Source: Spirochaetia bacterium (GTDB lineage Bacteria; Spirochaetota; Spirochaetia; Treponematales; Treponemataceae). From it: DNA of 64,000 nt. This document shows positions 35,902 through 44,816 of the stretch, one piece after another. The notes under the pieces are model-generated. The model ran no database searches. It saw only the letters and a program-made list of their open reading frames with translations, and was not told where the DNA came from. Position 1 is the first letter of the stretch, and every line of letters begins with the position of its first letter. The DNA is taken from the NCBI GenBank assembly GCA_900767955.1, contig CAAGBC010000030.1, positions 62,001-126,000 on the forward strand, written 5' to 3'. The translations under genes and the position numbers were made by a program.

Positions 35902-37896
35902 TTATAACAAACTTACTGGGTCTACATCACATTCGATATATACATTTTGTGAATGTGTAAATTCAAATAGCAATTTGTATGCTGCTTTTTGAATTTGTAT
36001 TATGCTTTGGCTTCTTAAAATAACTTGATATCTATAGTTTTGTGAAATTTTTACAATAGGGCATTCTGCAGGGCCAATAATTTCAACATCTGGAATATTA
36101 AGTTGTCGCATAATATCGCATGCAGAATATGCAGTTTCTAATGCGTTTCTTTGGGAGCTAGAACGAAATACAAGTCTTATAAGCCTACTAAAAGGTGGAA
36201 AATCTAATAATTTTCTTTGATTAAGTTCATAATTGTAAAAAGCATCAATGCGACCAGAACAAGCAAAAGCAATTGGCTCTCGTAATGGATTGTATGTCTG
36301 AATAAAAACTTTTCCGTCTGGAAAAAATCGTCCAGCACGACCAGCAACTTGTGTTATTAATGAAAAAGTTCTTTCTGCAGCCCTAAAATCAGGAAGATGT
36401 AAGCCTGTATCTGCAAGGATAACTCCTACAAGTTGCAAGTTCGGAAAATTAAGCCCTTTTGCAACCATTTGAGTCCCTAACATGATGTCGTATTTTCCTT
36501 GCTTAAATGCGTCGATTTTTTCTTGTAATTCTCCTCGTTTTGTAAGGGAATCTGTATCAATTCTTACTATTTTAGCATTTGGAAATTTTGATTGTGTTTC
36601 TGATTCAATATATTCTGTTCCAAAACCTGAATAACCAATATCAAGGGATCCACACTGAGGACAAGAATTTGGAGTTTCTGTTGACCAACCACAATAATGA
36701 CACCGTAATCTATTTTCGTTTTTGTGATATGTCATTGGAACTGAACAGTTTTTGCATTTTAATTCATAATTACAACTGTTGCATCTAAAAAAATGAGTAA
36801 AGCCTCGTCTGTTCAAAAATAGGATTGCTTGTTTTTTTTCGTTAAGGGTTTTTCTAATTTCTTCTGCTAGTTCTTCGGAAATACAGCCACAATTATTTTG
36901 TTTAGATAAATCAATGCATTTGATTTGTGGCATTGCACCACCAGCAAGTCGCTTTGATAGCGTATGTCGAATTAATTTTCCTTGTTGCATTAGTTGCCAT
37001 GCTTCTGCAGATGGAGTTGCACTTCCCATAATCAATGGAATTTTTAATTTGGAACATCTAAACATTGCAGCTTGTCTTGCGTGATATCTAGGCGTAGTTC
37101 CTGATTTGTAGGAACCGTCGTGTTCTTCATCAATGATAATCATTCCAAGGTTTGGAACTGGAGCAAAAATTGCACTTCTTGCGCCGATTACAATGCGAGC
37201 TTCATTGTGCATAATTTTTCGCCATTGTGTTAATTTTTGGCTTTGTGTTAATCCTGAATGTAAAATTGCTACAGTATTTCCAAAGCGCTGAATTACAGCT
37301 TCTATAACTTGTTGTGTTAATCCAATTTCTGGAACAAGATAAATTACGCCTTTTCCTTGTTTTAATAAATTATCTGTAACTTGTAAAAAAACTTCTGTTT
37401 TTCCAGTTCCAGTGGGACCATATAAATAATGATATGATGTTTTTTCTGTATTTGCAGATTCAAGAATTTCTTGAACAGCTTTTTCTTGTTCTAGCGAAAG
37501 ATTTTTTTGAGATGATTCTGTTATTTCTGTATCAAAAGAAAAACCTACAGAACTTGATTCTCTTCTTCCTGAAGGCAAAATTGCAGAAACAGCTTCCCCA
37601 ATTGAACATAAATAATATTTTGAAATCCATTGCGCTAATTCAAATAAATCTTTTTTGAATAAAGGTTCATCATCAACAATTCTTGTAATTTGTCGAATTT
37701 TTTCCTTTGGAACATTGCAGTTTTCTGGATAGTCATTGTAAACACAAGTAATAAAACCTGTTAATTTTCTATTTCCGAATTTTACTTCTGCACGCTTTCC
37801 GATTTCTGGAGATTTTTTTTCATCTTCCGTTGGTTCGTAAGAGTATATGAATGATTGATTTACAGGAACATTTAATACAATATCAAGATAAATCAA
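35902..37896 (-). CDS. priA: Primosomal replication helicase PriA
   Basis: Restarts stalled replication forks. 664 residues. An N-terminal DNA-binding region is followed by a DEAH-type helicase: Walker A LYGPTGTGKTEVF and Walker B MIIIDEEHDGSYK. The zinc module has four CxxC-type pairs (CNSCNYELKCKNC and CHYCG ... CPQC). Helicase motifs such as LGTQMVAKGLNFPN and ERTFSLITQVAGRAGR follow. The start is TTG, with AGAGG upstream. The UDG gene ends 10 bp before it. Confidence 0.96.
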   Translation of the reverse strand: MIYLDIVLNVPVNQSFIYSYEPTEDEKKSPEIGKRAEVKFGNRKLTGFITCVYNDYPENCNVPKEKIRQITRIVDDEPLFKKDLFELAQWISKYYLCSIGEAVSAILPSGRRESSSVGFSFDTEITESSQKNLSLEQEKAVQEILESANTEKTSYHYLYGPTGTGKTEVFLQVTDNLLKQGKGVIYLVPEIGLTQQVIEAVIQRFGNTVAILHSGLTQSQKLTQWRKIMHNEARIVIGARSAIFAPVPNLGMIIIDEEHDGSYKSGTTPRYHARQAAMFRCSKLKIPLIMGSATPSAEAWQLMQQGKLIRHTLSKRLAGGAMPQIKCIDLSKQNNCGCISEELAEEIRKTLNEKKQAILFLNRRGFTHFFRCNSCNYELKCKNCSVPMTYHKNENRLRCHYCGWSTETPNSCPQCGSLDIGYSGFGTEYIESETQSKFPNAKIVRIDTDSLTKRGELQEKIDAFKQGKYDIMLGTQMVAKGLNFPNLQLVGVILADTGLHLPDFRAAERTFSLITQVAGRAGRFFPDGKVFIQTYNPLREPIAFACSGRIDAFYNYELNQRKLLDFPPFSRLIRLVFRSSSQRNALETAYSACDIMRQLNIPDVEIIGPAECPIVKISQNYRYQVILRSQSIIQIQKAAYKLLFEFTHSQNVYIECDVDPVSLL

Positions 37897-37906
37897 AGTT
37901 GCCTCT

Positions 37907-38629
37907 TTAGTTGAATGTACTTTCGTAATTTGGATTTAATTCAAGAAGCTTTGATTTGAATAATTTTAAATCTTCCCATGCAGGTCGTTTTAACTCTACA
38001 TTTCTCAATAATGCACTTGGATGATATGTAGCCATAAGTGGAATATTATTTAATTCAAAAAATTTTCCTCTTAAGCGACCAATTGATTCGTCTGTTAATA
38101 AAAGATTTTGTGCAGCGACTCTTCCAACTGCAAGTATCATTGTTGGTTTTAATAAATGAATTTGAGTTTCCAAAAATGCACGACAAGCTTGTGATTCCAA
38201 AGGAGAAGGGGCTCTGTTCATTGGTGGTCGGCATTTAACAATATTTGCAATATAACAATTTTTATTTCTGTCTAAACTGATTGCTGCAAGCATTTTGTCT
38301 AAAAGTTGACCTGCAGGACCTACAAATGGAAGTCCTTGTTTATCTTCTTCTTCTCCAGGGCCTTCTCCGATTACAAGAACAACAGGATTATTTACTCCCA
38401 TTCCTGGAACTGTATTAGTTCTTGTTTTGCATAAGTCACAATTAGTACATTTTTTTATTTTTTCATTAATAGTTTCTATAGTTATTTTATTATGAGTGAT
38501 TTTTGTTTGTTCTTCATCATCTGAAAAAATTACACTTTCATTTAAAAATTCTGGGGAACTGTATCCATAAAAATTGTCAGATGCTTTTTTTAGTAAATTG
38601 TAAATTAATTCTTTTTCTTGAGCTTTCAT
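37907..38629 (-). CDS. Family-4 uracil-DNA glycosylase (4Fe-4S)
   Basis: Removes uracil from DNA. 240 residues. The first about 55 residues are a poorly conserved extension. The cluster Cys are CTNCDLC (61-67), with more at VKCRPP and SQACRAFL. GEGPGEEEDKQGLPFVGPAG holds the uracil-binding and catalytic motif, and MATYHPSALLRN the C-terminal His motif. Related genes are often annotated as phage SPO1 DNA-polymerase-related. It is upstream of priA in the same transcript, a repair/restart pair. Confidence 0.92.
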   Translation of the reverse strand: MKAQEKELIYNLLKKASDNFYGYSSPEFLNESVIFSDDEEQTKITHNKITIETINEKIKKCTNCDLCKTRTNTVPGMGVNNPVVLVIGEGPGEEEDKQGLPFVGPAGQLLDKMLAAISLDRNKNCYIANIVKCRPPMNRAPSPLESQACRAFLETQIHLLKPTMILAVGRVAAQNLLLTDESIGRLRGKFFELNNIPLMATYHPSALLRNVELKRPAWEDLKLFKSKLLELNPNYESTFN

Positions 38630-38655
38630 TTTCTATCTATAGAATATCACATTAC

Positions 38656-38684
38656 TTGTATTTCGTGCAATAAAGAAGTATATT
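38656..38684 (+). promoter_or_regulatory. Probable sigma-70 promoter
   Basis: TTGTAT (38656-38661), a 17-bp spacer, TATATT (38679-38684), 28 bp before the ATG at 38713. It lies in the divergent gap between the UDG gene and the barrel-like protein. Confidence 0.5.
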
Positions 38685-38712
38685 AAAATATCTAAGTATT
38701 TATGTGGTGTTT

Positions 38713-40401
38713 ATGAAATTAAAAGTTTTTTTGTTATGTTTCTTTTTATCTGTGTTTTCTGTAACTGCGCAAGTTAGTGTTTCTCCTGAACACGATTTTT
38801 ATTCAATGGCAAATGGTTGGTTATTAAAAGGTTATGTGAAGCAGTTACCTCAAATTAAACCTTATCCTGTTAATGTTATAAAAAAAATACTTAATGAAGT
38901 TGCTGTTTGTGGTAATACAACAGAAGAAGATAAAGCAAAAATCCTTTATGAAGAAATTTTTAATAAAAAATGGAATTTATCAATTGCATTAGGTTTTTCT
39001 GAAAATATTTCAAAAGACGAAATTACTACAGAAATGAATAATTCTGAGTTTTATGACGGAGAATTTTCTTTTTTTGGTGATACTGAAATTAATAATCTTT
39101 TTTCATTGGGATATGATATATCTTTTTACGGATTTAATACAAATGTTGATTTTGAAAATATTCTTCCAAAATTTGTATCTGAAAGTCGTAAACAAAGATT
39201 TAAGAATCTATCATTTAGTATAAAAGATTTTGGTGTAAATCTTGATTTAAATGGAAATGTTGCATTTGGAAATGAAAAAACTTATGTTACTGCGGGATTA
39301 AATAAACTAGGTTTTGGCTCTTTTCCTACAGGGGATATAATTCTTAATTCTTCATCTTTTCAGTCATTGAATCTTAATTTTAACCACATAAGTAAATATT
39401 TTGAGTATTCTCAAATATTTGGTTCAATTGGAGCTGCTGAATTAAACAAAACAAATACTTTTACTATGAATAAATTCTTTTCATTTCATTCTTTGAAAGT
39501 TCCTTTGTTTGATTCTAAATTTTCTATTTCCTATTATGAATCTGTAGTTTTTGGAAATACTTTTATGCCTGGGTATTTAATGCCAGTTCCTTATGTTGTT
39601 TTAGGCAATGTTTCTGGCTTTAATGAAAATTTAATGGCAGGTCTTATGTTGGAATGGATTCCGTTCCCTTGTTTAAAAATTATTTCCAATTTGATGATAG
39701 ATGATTTTAATCCAAAAAAAGTTTTGAAATTAGATTTTAATTCTGGTATTAGAAATGCTTTCCAAACAGGAATGATATATACACCGTTAGATTCCATGTG
39801 TGATATGATTACTGTTAATTATACTTTAGTTACTCCATATACTTATACTTGGTATGATGCAAGTTCTGATAAATTTAATTATGGTGATTACACTAACATG
39901 GGAATTTGTTTAGGTTCAAAATTGCCTCCAAATTCTGATAGAGTTTATCTTGCATTAAAATTTAGTCCTTCAAAAAATGTTTCAATAAATACTATTTCAA
40001 CATTGGCTCGTCATGGTAATGCTTATGAATCATTAACAGATGAAGAAGTTTGTTCAATTTCTAGTGAAAAATTATGTTCAGATGGAAGTTTGCAAATGAC
40101 TGACAAGGGGCTTGATACAGCAAATGATTATACTAATTTCCTTACACAAGACAATGTAATGTATTTGATTCAAGGTGGAATTAATATTGATTATAATCTT
40201 GCGTTAAATAAAGCTGGAAAAATTATCTTTTCTTTGGGATACACCTTTGAGTATATTAGAAATGCAGGAGTTGATAGAAATATTTACAAAGGAACTTTAA
40301 CAACTCCTGAACAAGTTCAAAATGCACGCAAATCTTGGGAAGATAGTTTATATGATGTTTATAATCATTATTTATTCCTTGGTGTAAAATATATCTATTA
40401 A
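38713..40401 (+). CDS. Exported outer-membrane barrel-like protein
   Basis: About 562 residues. Signal peptide to about residue 19 (LCFFLSVFSVTA, cleavage after TAQ). The body alternates hydrophobic and polar residues with many Asn, Gly and Tyr and ends GVKYIY, an aromatic C-terminus common to outer-membrane beta barrels. The N-terminal motif FYSMANGWLLKGYVKQLPQ is followed by a short helical stretch. No family is recognised. I use the ATG at 38713; two GTG codons just before it are less likely. Confidence 0.65.
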   Translation: MKLKVFLLCFFLSVFSVTAQVSVSPEHDFYSMANGWLLKGYVKQLPQIKPYPVNVIKKILNEVAVCGNTTEEDKAKILYEEIFNKKWNLSIALGFSENISKDEITTEMNNSEFYDGEFSFFGDTEINNLFSLGYDISFYGFNTNVDFENILPKFVSESRKQRFKNLSFSIKDFGVNLDLNGNVAFGNEKTYVTAGLNKLGFGSFPTGDIILNSSSFQSLNLNFNHISKYFEYSQIFGSIGAAELNKTNTFTMNKFFSFHSLKVPLFDSKFSISYYESVVFGNTFMPGYLMPVPYVVLGNVSGFNENLMAGLMLEWIPFPCLKIISNLMIDDFNPKKVLKLDFNSGIRNAFQTGMIYTPLDSMCDMITVNYTLVTPYTYTWYDASSDKFNYGDYTNMGICLGSKLPPNSDRVYLALKFSPSKNVSINTISTLARHGNAYESLTDEEVCSISSEKLCSDGSLQMTDKGLDTANDYTNFLTQDNVMYLIQGGINIDYNLALNKAGKIIFSLGYTFEYIRNAGVDRNIYKGTLTTPEQVQNARKSWEDSLYDVYNHYLFLGVKYIY

Positions 40402-40425
40402 AAATAATAATAAGTGGTAATCGTT

Positions 40426-41556
40426 GTGAGTAATCGTAAATTTCTTTTTTTGTATTTGAATACAGGGGCCGGTCACATTTCAGCAGCAAAAGTTCTTGCT
40501 AGCGCAATGAAGCAGGAAAATCCTTCTGTAGAAATAGAAATGAAATTAGGTTTCAAAAAAAATGGTATTAGCAGAGTCTTTTTTGAAAAAGGCTATAACT
40601 ACGCTTGTAATTATTTCCACGGAGCTTTTCCTTTAATATATGATTTAGGAGAGTATCGTTGGGTGCAAAGTTTGTTACATTTTTTTGTGGGAACAGATAC
40701 TCGTAGATATTTGCGTAAATTAATATTAGAAGAACATCCTACAGATATTGTTTGTTTTCATTTTGGAGTTACTCCTTTTGTAAAAACAGTTTTACAAAAT
40801 ATTCCATGGAAAATTAATTTTACAGTAATAGTCACTGATCCTTTTACACTTCCAAAAGCTTGGTTTTATGAAAGGGATGTTAATTATTTAGTTTATTCTG
40901 AAGATGCAAAACAAGTTGCTGTAAAACAATGTAATGTCCCTGAAAAAAATGTAAAAGTTATTCCTTTTTTAATGAATCAAAAATTTGCACAGCAATATTC
41001 TGCAGATAAAATAAAAGAATTAAAAATAAAACACGGATTTAATCCTGATAAAAAAATTGTTTTACTTGTTGGCGGTGGAGAAGGCTTACCTGGTGCTGCT
41101 GAAATAATTAATCAGTGTATTTTACATCATTCAAATTTTTCTATTGCTATAATTTGTGGTAAAGATAAAGTTACAAAAACTAATTTTGAAGTTTTAAGCA
41201 AAACATATCCAAAGTTGGATTTGCATGTTTACGGATTTGTAGATTTTTTAGATGAACTTGTAAAAATTTGTGATTGTGCAGTTATAAAAGCTGGTCCTGC
41301 TACTTTAATGGAAGTTTTATCTTGTAGAAAACCTGTTATAATTTGCAAATATATTCATAATCAAGAACTTGGAAATATGCGTTTTGCTGTAAAACATCGT
41401 GTTGGGTGGTTTATTCGTAGACCAAAATATATTTTTAAGAAAATTAATGAACTATTAAATGACGAAAATTTTGAAGAAAATATGAAATCAAGATTTGATA
41501 GCATCAGCTTGGATACTGATGCTTCAAAAGTTGCTAAGCTTCTTTTCCAAAAGTAA
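40426..41556 (+). CDS. GT28-type glycosyltransferase (MGDG synthase / UgtP-like)
   Basis: About 376 residues with a GT-B fold. The N-terminal loop NTGAGHISAAKVLA matches the GGGHxxAA pattern of MurG and diacylglycerol glucosyltransferases. VLLVGGGEGLPGA and KAGPATLMEVLSCRKPVII are the C-terminal nucleotide-sugar elements. Such enzymes add sugar to diacylglycerol to make membrane glycolipids, which treponemes contain; the substrate here is inferred. The start is GTG at 40426 (MSNRKFLFLYLNTGAGH). It overlaps the convergent thiI by 23 bp. Confidence 0.85.
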   Translation: MSNRKFLFLYLNTGAGHISAAKVLASAMKQENPSVEIEMKLGFKKNGISRVFFEKGYNYACNYFHGAFPLIYDLGEYRWVQSLLHFFVGTDTRRYLRKLILEEHPTDIVCFHFGVTPFVKTVLQNIPWKINFTVIVTDPFTLPKAWFYERDVNYLVYSEDAKQVAVKQCNVPEKNVKVIPFLMNQKFAQQYSADKIKELKIKHGFNPDKKIVLLVGGGEGLPGAAEIINQCILHHSNFSIAIICGKDKVTKTNFEVLSKTYPKLDLHVYGFVDFLDELVKICDCAVIKAGPATLMEVLSCRKPVIICKYIHNQELGNMRFAVKHRVGWFIRRPKYIFKKINELLNDENFEENMKSRFDSISLDTDASKVAKLLFQK

Positions 41557-42703
41557 ATCTTTTTACATCTCTTTTTTCGTAAGCTTCATTTATTAAATCA
41601 TCAATTTCTAGAGATTTGTAAATTTCTTCAGCTTGTTCTATTGTTCCTCTTAAAACTGGGTGTTTTGGAGAAAATAAAACACAACAATCTTCGTATGGTA
41701 AAATTGAAGTTTCATAAGTGTCAATAAAATTTGCTGTAGAAATTATTTCTTCTTTATCCAAGCCAACTAAAGGTCTTAGTAATGGATATTCTGCAAAATG
41801 TTCAGTAACATTCATGTTTTCAATTGTTTGACTTGCAACTTGACCTAAACTTTCGCCTGTAATAATACAATCTGCATGAACTCTGTGTGCCAATTTGTTT
41901 GCAACTTTCATCATACAGACACGAAGAATTAATGTTGTCCAATCTGCAGGTGATTTTTCTTTTATTTTCATCTGAACATCTGTAAATGGAATAATATTCA
42001 AATATGTTTTGATTCCAAAATAAGATAGTTTTTTTGCAAGTGTTTCTACTTTTTCTTGTGCTTCAACGGAAGTATATGGATATGAATGGAAATATGCACA
42101 TTCAATTTTCATACCACGGCGAAGCATTCTGTAACCTGCAACAGGGGAATCTAATCCACCAGAAAGTAATAATAAACCTTTTCCACTACATCCTGTTGGT
42201 AGTCCGCGACAACCTTTTTCTGCATCACTATATACAAAACATCTTTCACGAACTTCTACATAAATTTTTACATCTGGATTTTTTACATCCACATTCATGA
42301 ATCCTGAATCAAATACAAGGGAAGCACCTTGACAAGCTATTTGATATGAATCTAGTGGGAATTGTTTATCTGCTCGTCGAGCTTCAATTTTGAAAGTTTT
42401 TGCGCCTTTTGAAACTGCGTATTCAGCTTCTTTATAGATTGCTTTTTGAATTGCTTCTATATTTTTTTCACAAGTTGTTGTTTTTGCCCAGCCTGTAATT
42501 CCTAGCAAATGCTTTAATGCAAATTCCACTGCAGAACCGTCTTGTTCTTCACAATTAATGTAAAGGCGTCCTGCGTGAAGTGTAATTTTTACATTGTAGC
42601 CTTTTAGACTTTCTCTTGTGTTTTTAATTAATAATTTTTCGAATTCGTGTAAGTTTGAACCTTTTAATGTAAGTTCACCGAGTTTTGCTAAATATGTAAT
42701 CAT
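41534..42703 (-). CDS. thiI: tRNA 4-thiouridine synthase ThiI
   Basis: Inserts sulfur at U8 of tRNA, and in some bacteria serves thiamine synthesis. 389 residues. An N-terminal ferredoxin-like/THUMP region (KLGELTLKGSNLHEFE ... TFKIEARRADKQF) precedes the PP-loop LLLSGGLDSPVAGYRM. No rhodanese domain follows, so it is the short form that receives sulfur from a separate donor. C-terminal PYEDCCVLFSPKHP is conserved. Its end overlaps the glycosyltransferase gene by 23 bp, tail to tail. Confidence 0.95.
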   Translation of the reverse strand: MITYLAKLGELTLKGSNLHEFEKLLIKNTRESLKGYNVKITLHAGRLYINCEEQDGSAVEFALKHLLGITGWAKTTTCEKNIEAIQKAIYKEAEYAVSKGAKTFKIEARRADKQFPLDSYQIACQGASLVFDSGFMNVDVKNPDVKIYVEVRERCFVYSDAEKGCRGLPTGCSGKGLLLLSGGLDSPVAGYRMLRRGMKIECAYFHSYPYTSVEAQEKVETLAKKLSYFGIKTYLNIIPFTDVQMKIKEKSPADWTTLILRVCMMKVANKLAHRVHADCIITGESLGQVASQTIENMNVTEHFAEYPLLRPLVGLDKEEIISTANFIDTYETSILPYEDCCVLFSPKHPVLRGTIEQAEEIYKSLEIDDLINEAYEKRDVKRFTFGKEA

Positions 42704-42725
42704 GAAAACGATACTAGCATAAAAA

Positions 42726-43733
42726 TCATTTTTCTTCTACTTCTTTTCCTCTAGGCCCAAATTTTTGTTGTCTTTGTCTAACTGCTTGAATTTGTTTGTT
42801 GTTTTTTTCCAAATTATTGATTAAATCCCAATGCCAATCTAAATTGCTTGGCGGAAATAATGGTTTTGGCAAAGGCTTTCGTCTTGAATTTAGTTTATTT
42901 ACAAACTCTAATAATTCTTTTGCATCATTTATATCGTTTACTTTTGAAAAATTAGCTTTATTAATGCCACAAATCTGTAAAGTTGTATCTAGTGTGAAAG
43001 TTTCTGGAAAATGAGTAAATTTTTCAACATTACGAACATGGCTACTTTTTCCATTTGCACAAGTATAATTAATTCCTGCACTTAAAATGTGTTTGGGAAT
43101 TGCATACATTTGATTACTGTCAGAAAAAAATGATTCTTCTTGGTTATGAATCATATCGGTTTGCCAAAATCGTAATTTATAAATTGCATTTTCTGTAAAA
43201 TACCATGAAATAAGATTTTGCTGATTGTTTCTTGGTGATATTCTTATGTTTTCTGAATAATTAATTCCTTTCCAAAATCCAACAGGAATTTTATTTTGTG
43301 AATTATATTTGTATTCAGTTGGATGTATTTCGTTTTGATTTGTTTCTTTTACAAGGAAATTTAAATATATTTCATTATTTATAATCGCAATAGGAATTGT
43401 GGAAATTATTTTTTCATTTTCTAAAATTGTTATATCCCAAATTGGAAGATTTTCGATTTTTTTTTCATATTTAACTGAATAATTTAAATTATTTGCTGAA
43501 GTAGCATCATTTATGTGTTTTGAATAAATTTCAGAAAAATTATTTGGTTCAACAGCTCTGTCTGCATACCACGAGTAGAATAATTTTAAAACTATAGCAA
43601 TTTCATTGTTTTCACCAAAAAATATATATCTATCGTCGTTTTGCCAAATTCCTTTTAATTCTGTTGGAGTTTGTGCTGTTATTTTAATTGTTGTTATAAA
43701 AATAAGAAAAAAAAATACTGCCAATTTTTTCAT
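42726..43733 (-). CDS. Exported protein of unknown function, predicted leaderless mRNA
   Basis: 335 residues with a signal peptide (KKLAVFFFLIFITT ... cleavage after TAQ). The mature part has no recognised domain; a Trp-rich opening (LKGIWQNDDRYIFF) recalls lipocalin-like proteins, and the Lys/Arg/Gln-rich tail suggests an extended end. It lacks a Shine-Dalgarno sequence. A promoter at 43740-43768 would start the transcript at the A of its ATG. The hairpin at 43714-43754 spans its start codon, and codons for Val-Phe-Phe-Phe supply the T-tract. Confidence 0.6.
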   Translation of the reverse strand: MKKLAVFFFLIFITTIKITAQTPTELKGIWQNDDRYIFFGENNEIAIVLKLFYSWYADRAVEPNNFSEIYSKHINDATSANNLNYSVKYEKKIENLPIWDITILENEKIISTIPIAIINNEIYLNFLVKETNQNEIHPTEYKYNSQNKIPVGFWKGINYSENIRISPRNNQQNLISWYFTENAIYKLRFWQTDMIHNQEESFFSDSNQMYAIPKHILSAGINYTCANGKSSHVRNVEKFTHFPETFTLDTTLQICGINKANFSKVNDINDAKELLEFVNKLNSRRKPLPKPLFPPSNLDWHWDLINNLEKNNKQIQAVRQRQQKFGPRGKEVEEK

Positions 43734-43754
43734 ATAGATATTATCGGCAGTATT
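43714..43754 (-). terminator. Terminator-like hairpin across the start of the downstream gene
   Basis: On the minus strand AATACTGCC (43754-43746) pairs perfectly with GGCAGTATT (43722-43714). The 23-nt loop contains the ATG of the downstream gene, and a run of nine T (43715-43707) overlaps and follows the stem's end. It is 24 bp after the SDR stop, so it is a plausible SDR terminator. Confidence 0.6.
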
Positions 43755-43768
43755 TATATAAATATCAA
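43740..43768 (-). promoter_or_regulatory. Sigma-70 promoter predicting a leaderless transcript
   Basis: On the minus strand TTGATA (43768-43763), a 17-bp spacer, GATAAT (43745-43740), each five of six to consensus. Six nucleotides separate the -10 from the ATG at 43733, so the expected +1 is the A of the start codon. The spacer holds the left arm of the terminator hairpin. Confidence 0.55.
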
Positions 43769-43778
43769 ATAAAAGAAA

Positions 43779-44579
43779 TTATGGGCGCTGTCCTAAACCA
43801 CCTTCAAGAGTGATTGTTTCTCCATTCATATATTTAAAATCTTCTGTTGAAAGTTGAACACAAACGCGACCAATGTCTTTTTCTACATTTCCGAATCTTC
43901 CTGCTGGAGGAGTGTGAACATTTTTATCAAAAGCATCTGGATATGCCATTTTGAATTTTTCAAGCTGTGCAGTCCATGCTAAAGGACAGATAATGTTTAC
44001 ATTAATTCCATCTTTTGCCCATTCTGTGGCAGCAACACGACTTAATCCTCGAATTCCTTCTTTTGCAGCAGCATAAGCAGCTTGTCCAAAGTTTCCGAAC
44101 AATCCTGCACCAGAAGCAAAATTAATTACACTTCCTTTTGTTTCTTTTAGATATGGATAACAAGCTTTCATATAATAGAATGTTGCATATAATCCTGAAT
44201 ACATTGCAAGATTAAATTGATCTGTTGTATTTTCAGCAAGTGGAACTCCCGAAGCAGATGCTTGAGCGTTATTAATTAATACATCAATTCTTCCAAAAGT
44301 ATCTATAACTTTTTTTACTGCATCTGTAACAACTTGTTCATTATCTGCACCTGCGTTTACATCTGCTGCAATTGTTAAAACTTTTACATTGTATAATCTT
44401 TCTAGTTCTTCTTTTGCATCATCAAGTTTTTGTTGATTTCTTCCTGTGATTACAAGATTTGCACCTTCTTTTGCAAAAGCTGTTGCTGTTCCATATCCAA
44501 TTGATCCGCAAGAACCATCGCTAAGAACGGCTCTTCCTGCACCTGTGATAATTACTGTTTTACCTGTAAAAAGTCCCAT
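43779..44579 (-). CDS. Short-chain dehydrogenase/reductase (SDR)
   Basis: 266 residues, Rossmann fold for NAD(P)H. The cofactor site reads VIITGAGRAVLSDGSCGSIG, longer than the usual TGxxxGIG. NNAQ, the serine in NFASGAG and YAAAKEG (YxxxK) complete the SDR set. The C-terminus shows an SDR-like MNGETITLEGG. The substrate is unknown. I use the ATG at 44579, 6 nt after a perfect AGGAGG; an upstream in-frame TTG is an extension into the leader. A leader hairpin (44599-44619) lies just before the ribosome-binding site. Confidence 0.88.
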   Translation of the reverse strand: MGLFTGKTVIITGAGRAVLSDGSCGSIGYGTATAFAKEGANLVITGRNQQKLDDAKEELERLYNVKVLTIAADVNAGADNEQVVTDAVKKVIDTFGRIDVLINNAQASASGVPLAENTTDQFNLAMYSGLYATFYYMKACYPYLKETKGSVINFASGAGLFGNFGQAAYAAAKEGIRGLSRVAATEWAKDGINVNIICPLAWTAQLEKFKMAYPDAFDKNVHTPPAGRFGNVEKDIGRVCVQLSTEDFKYMNGETITLEGGLGQRP

Positions 44580-44598
44580 TTTTTTTCCTCCTGATAAG

Positions 44599-44619
44599 AA
44601 AGCTTGCAATGCAAACTTT
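44599..44619 (-). promoter_or_regulatory. 5'-leader stem-loop of the SDR gene
   Basis: On the minus strand AAAGTTTGC, loop ATT, GCAAGCTTT: nine pairs including one G-U. It ends 6 nt before the AGGAGG of the SDR gene. A very similar hairpin precedes the barrel-like gene at 50008-50028. Confidence 0.5.
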
Positions 44620-44649
44620 TAGATTTTTATAACTTTTTAATTAAAATTT

Positions 44650-44715
44650 AATAAATTAATTTTGTCTAATAAAGAAAATTAATTTATTCTGACATATATT
44701 AAAATTATGTCAGAA
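44650..44715. promoter_or_regulatory. Two adjacent perfect inverted repeats in a divergent gap
   Basis: 44650-44663 pairs with 44675-44688 (14 bp, 11-nt loop). 44687-44696 pairs with 44706-44715 (TTCTGACATA/TATGTCAGAA, 10 bp). They share two bases, so only one may form fully at a time. They sit between the divergent SDR and ZIP genes and may be operators or RNA structures. The rest of the 237-bp gap is AT-rich; I saw no gene. Confidence 0.5.
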
Positions 44716-44816
44716 CTTTAAATTTCTTGCAAGAAAAAAAACAGATTTTTCATAATTTTTTTTATATATTTTTGCTATTTATGGAAATAATCTTTTAAAA
44801 GTGATAAATTGACTAT

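Noticed and set aside
41534..42703. Thiamine-pathway role for ThiI
   Set aside because: No rhodanese domain and no thi genes nearby; tRNA thiolation is the safer call.
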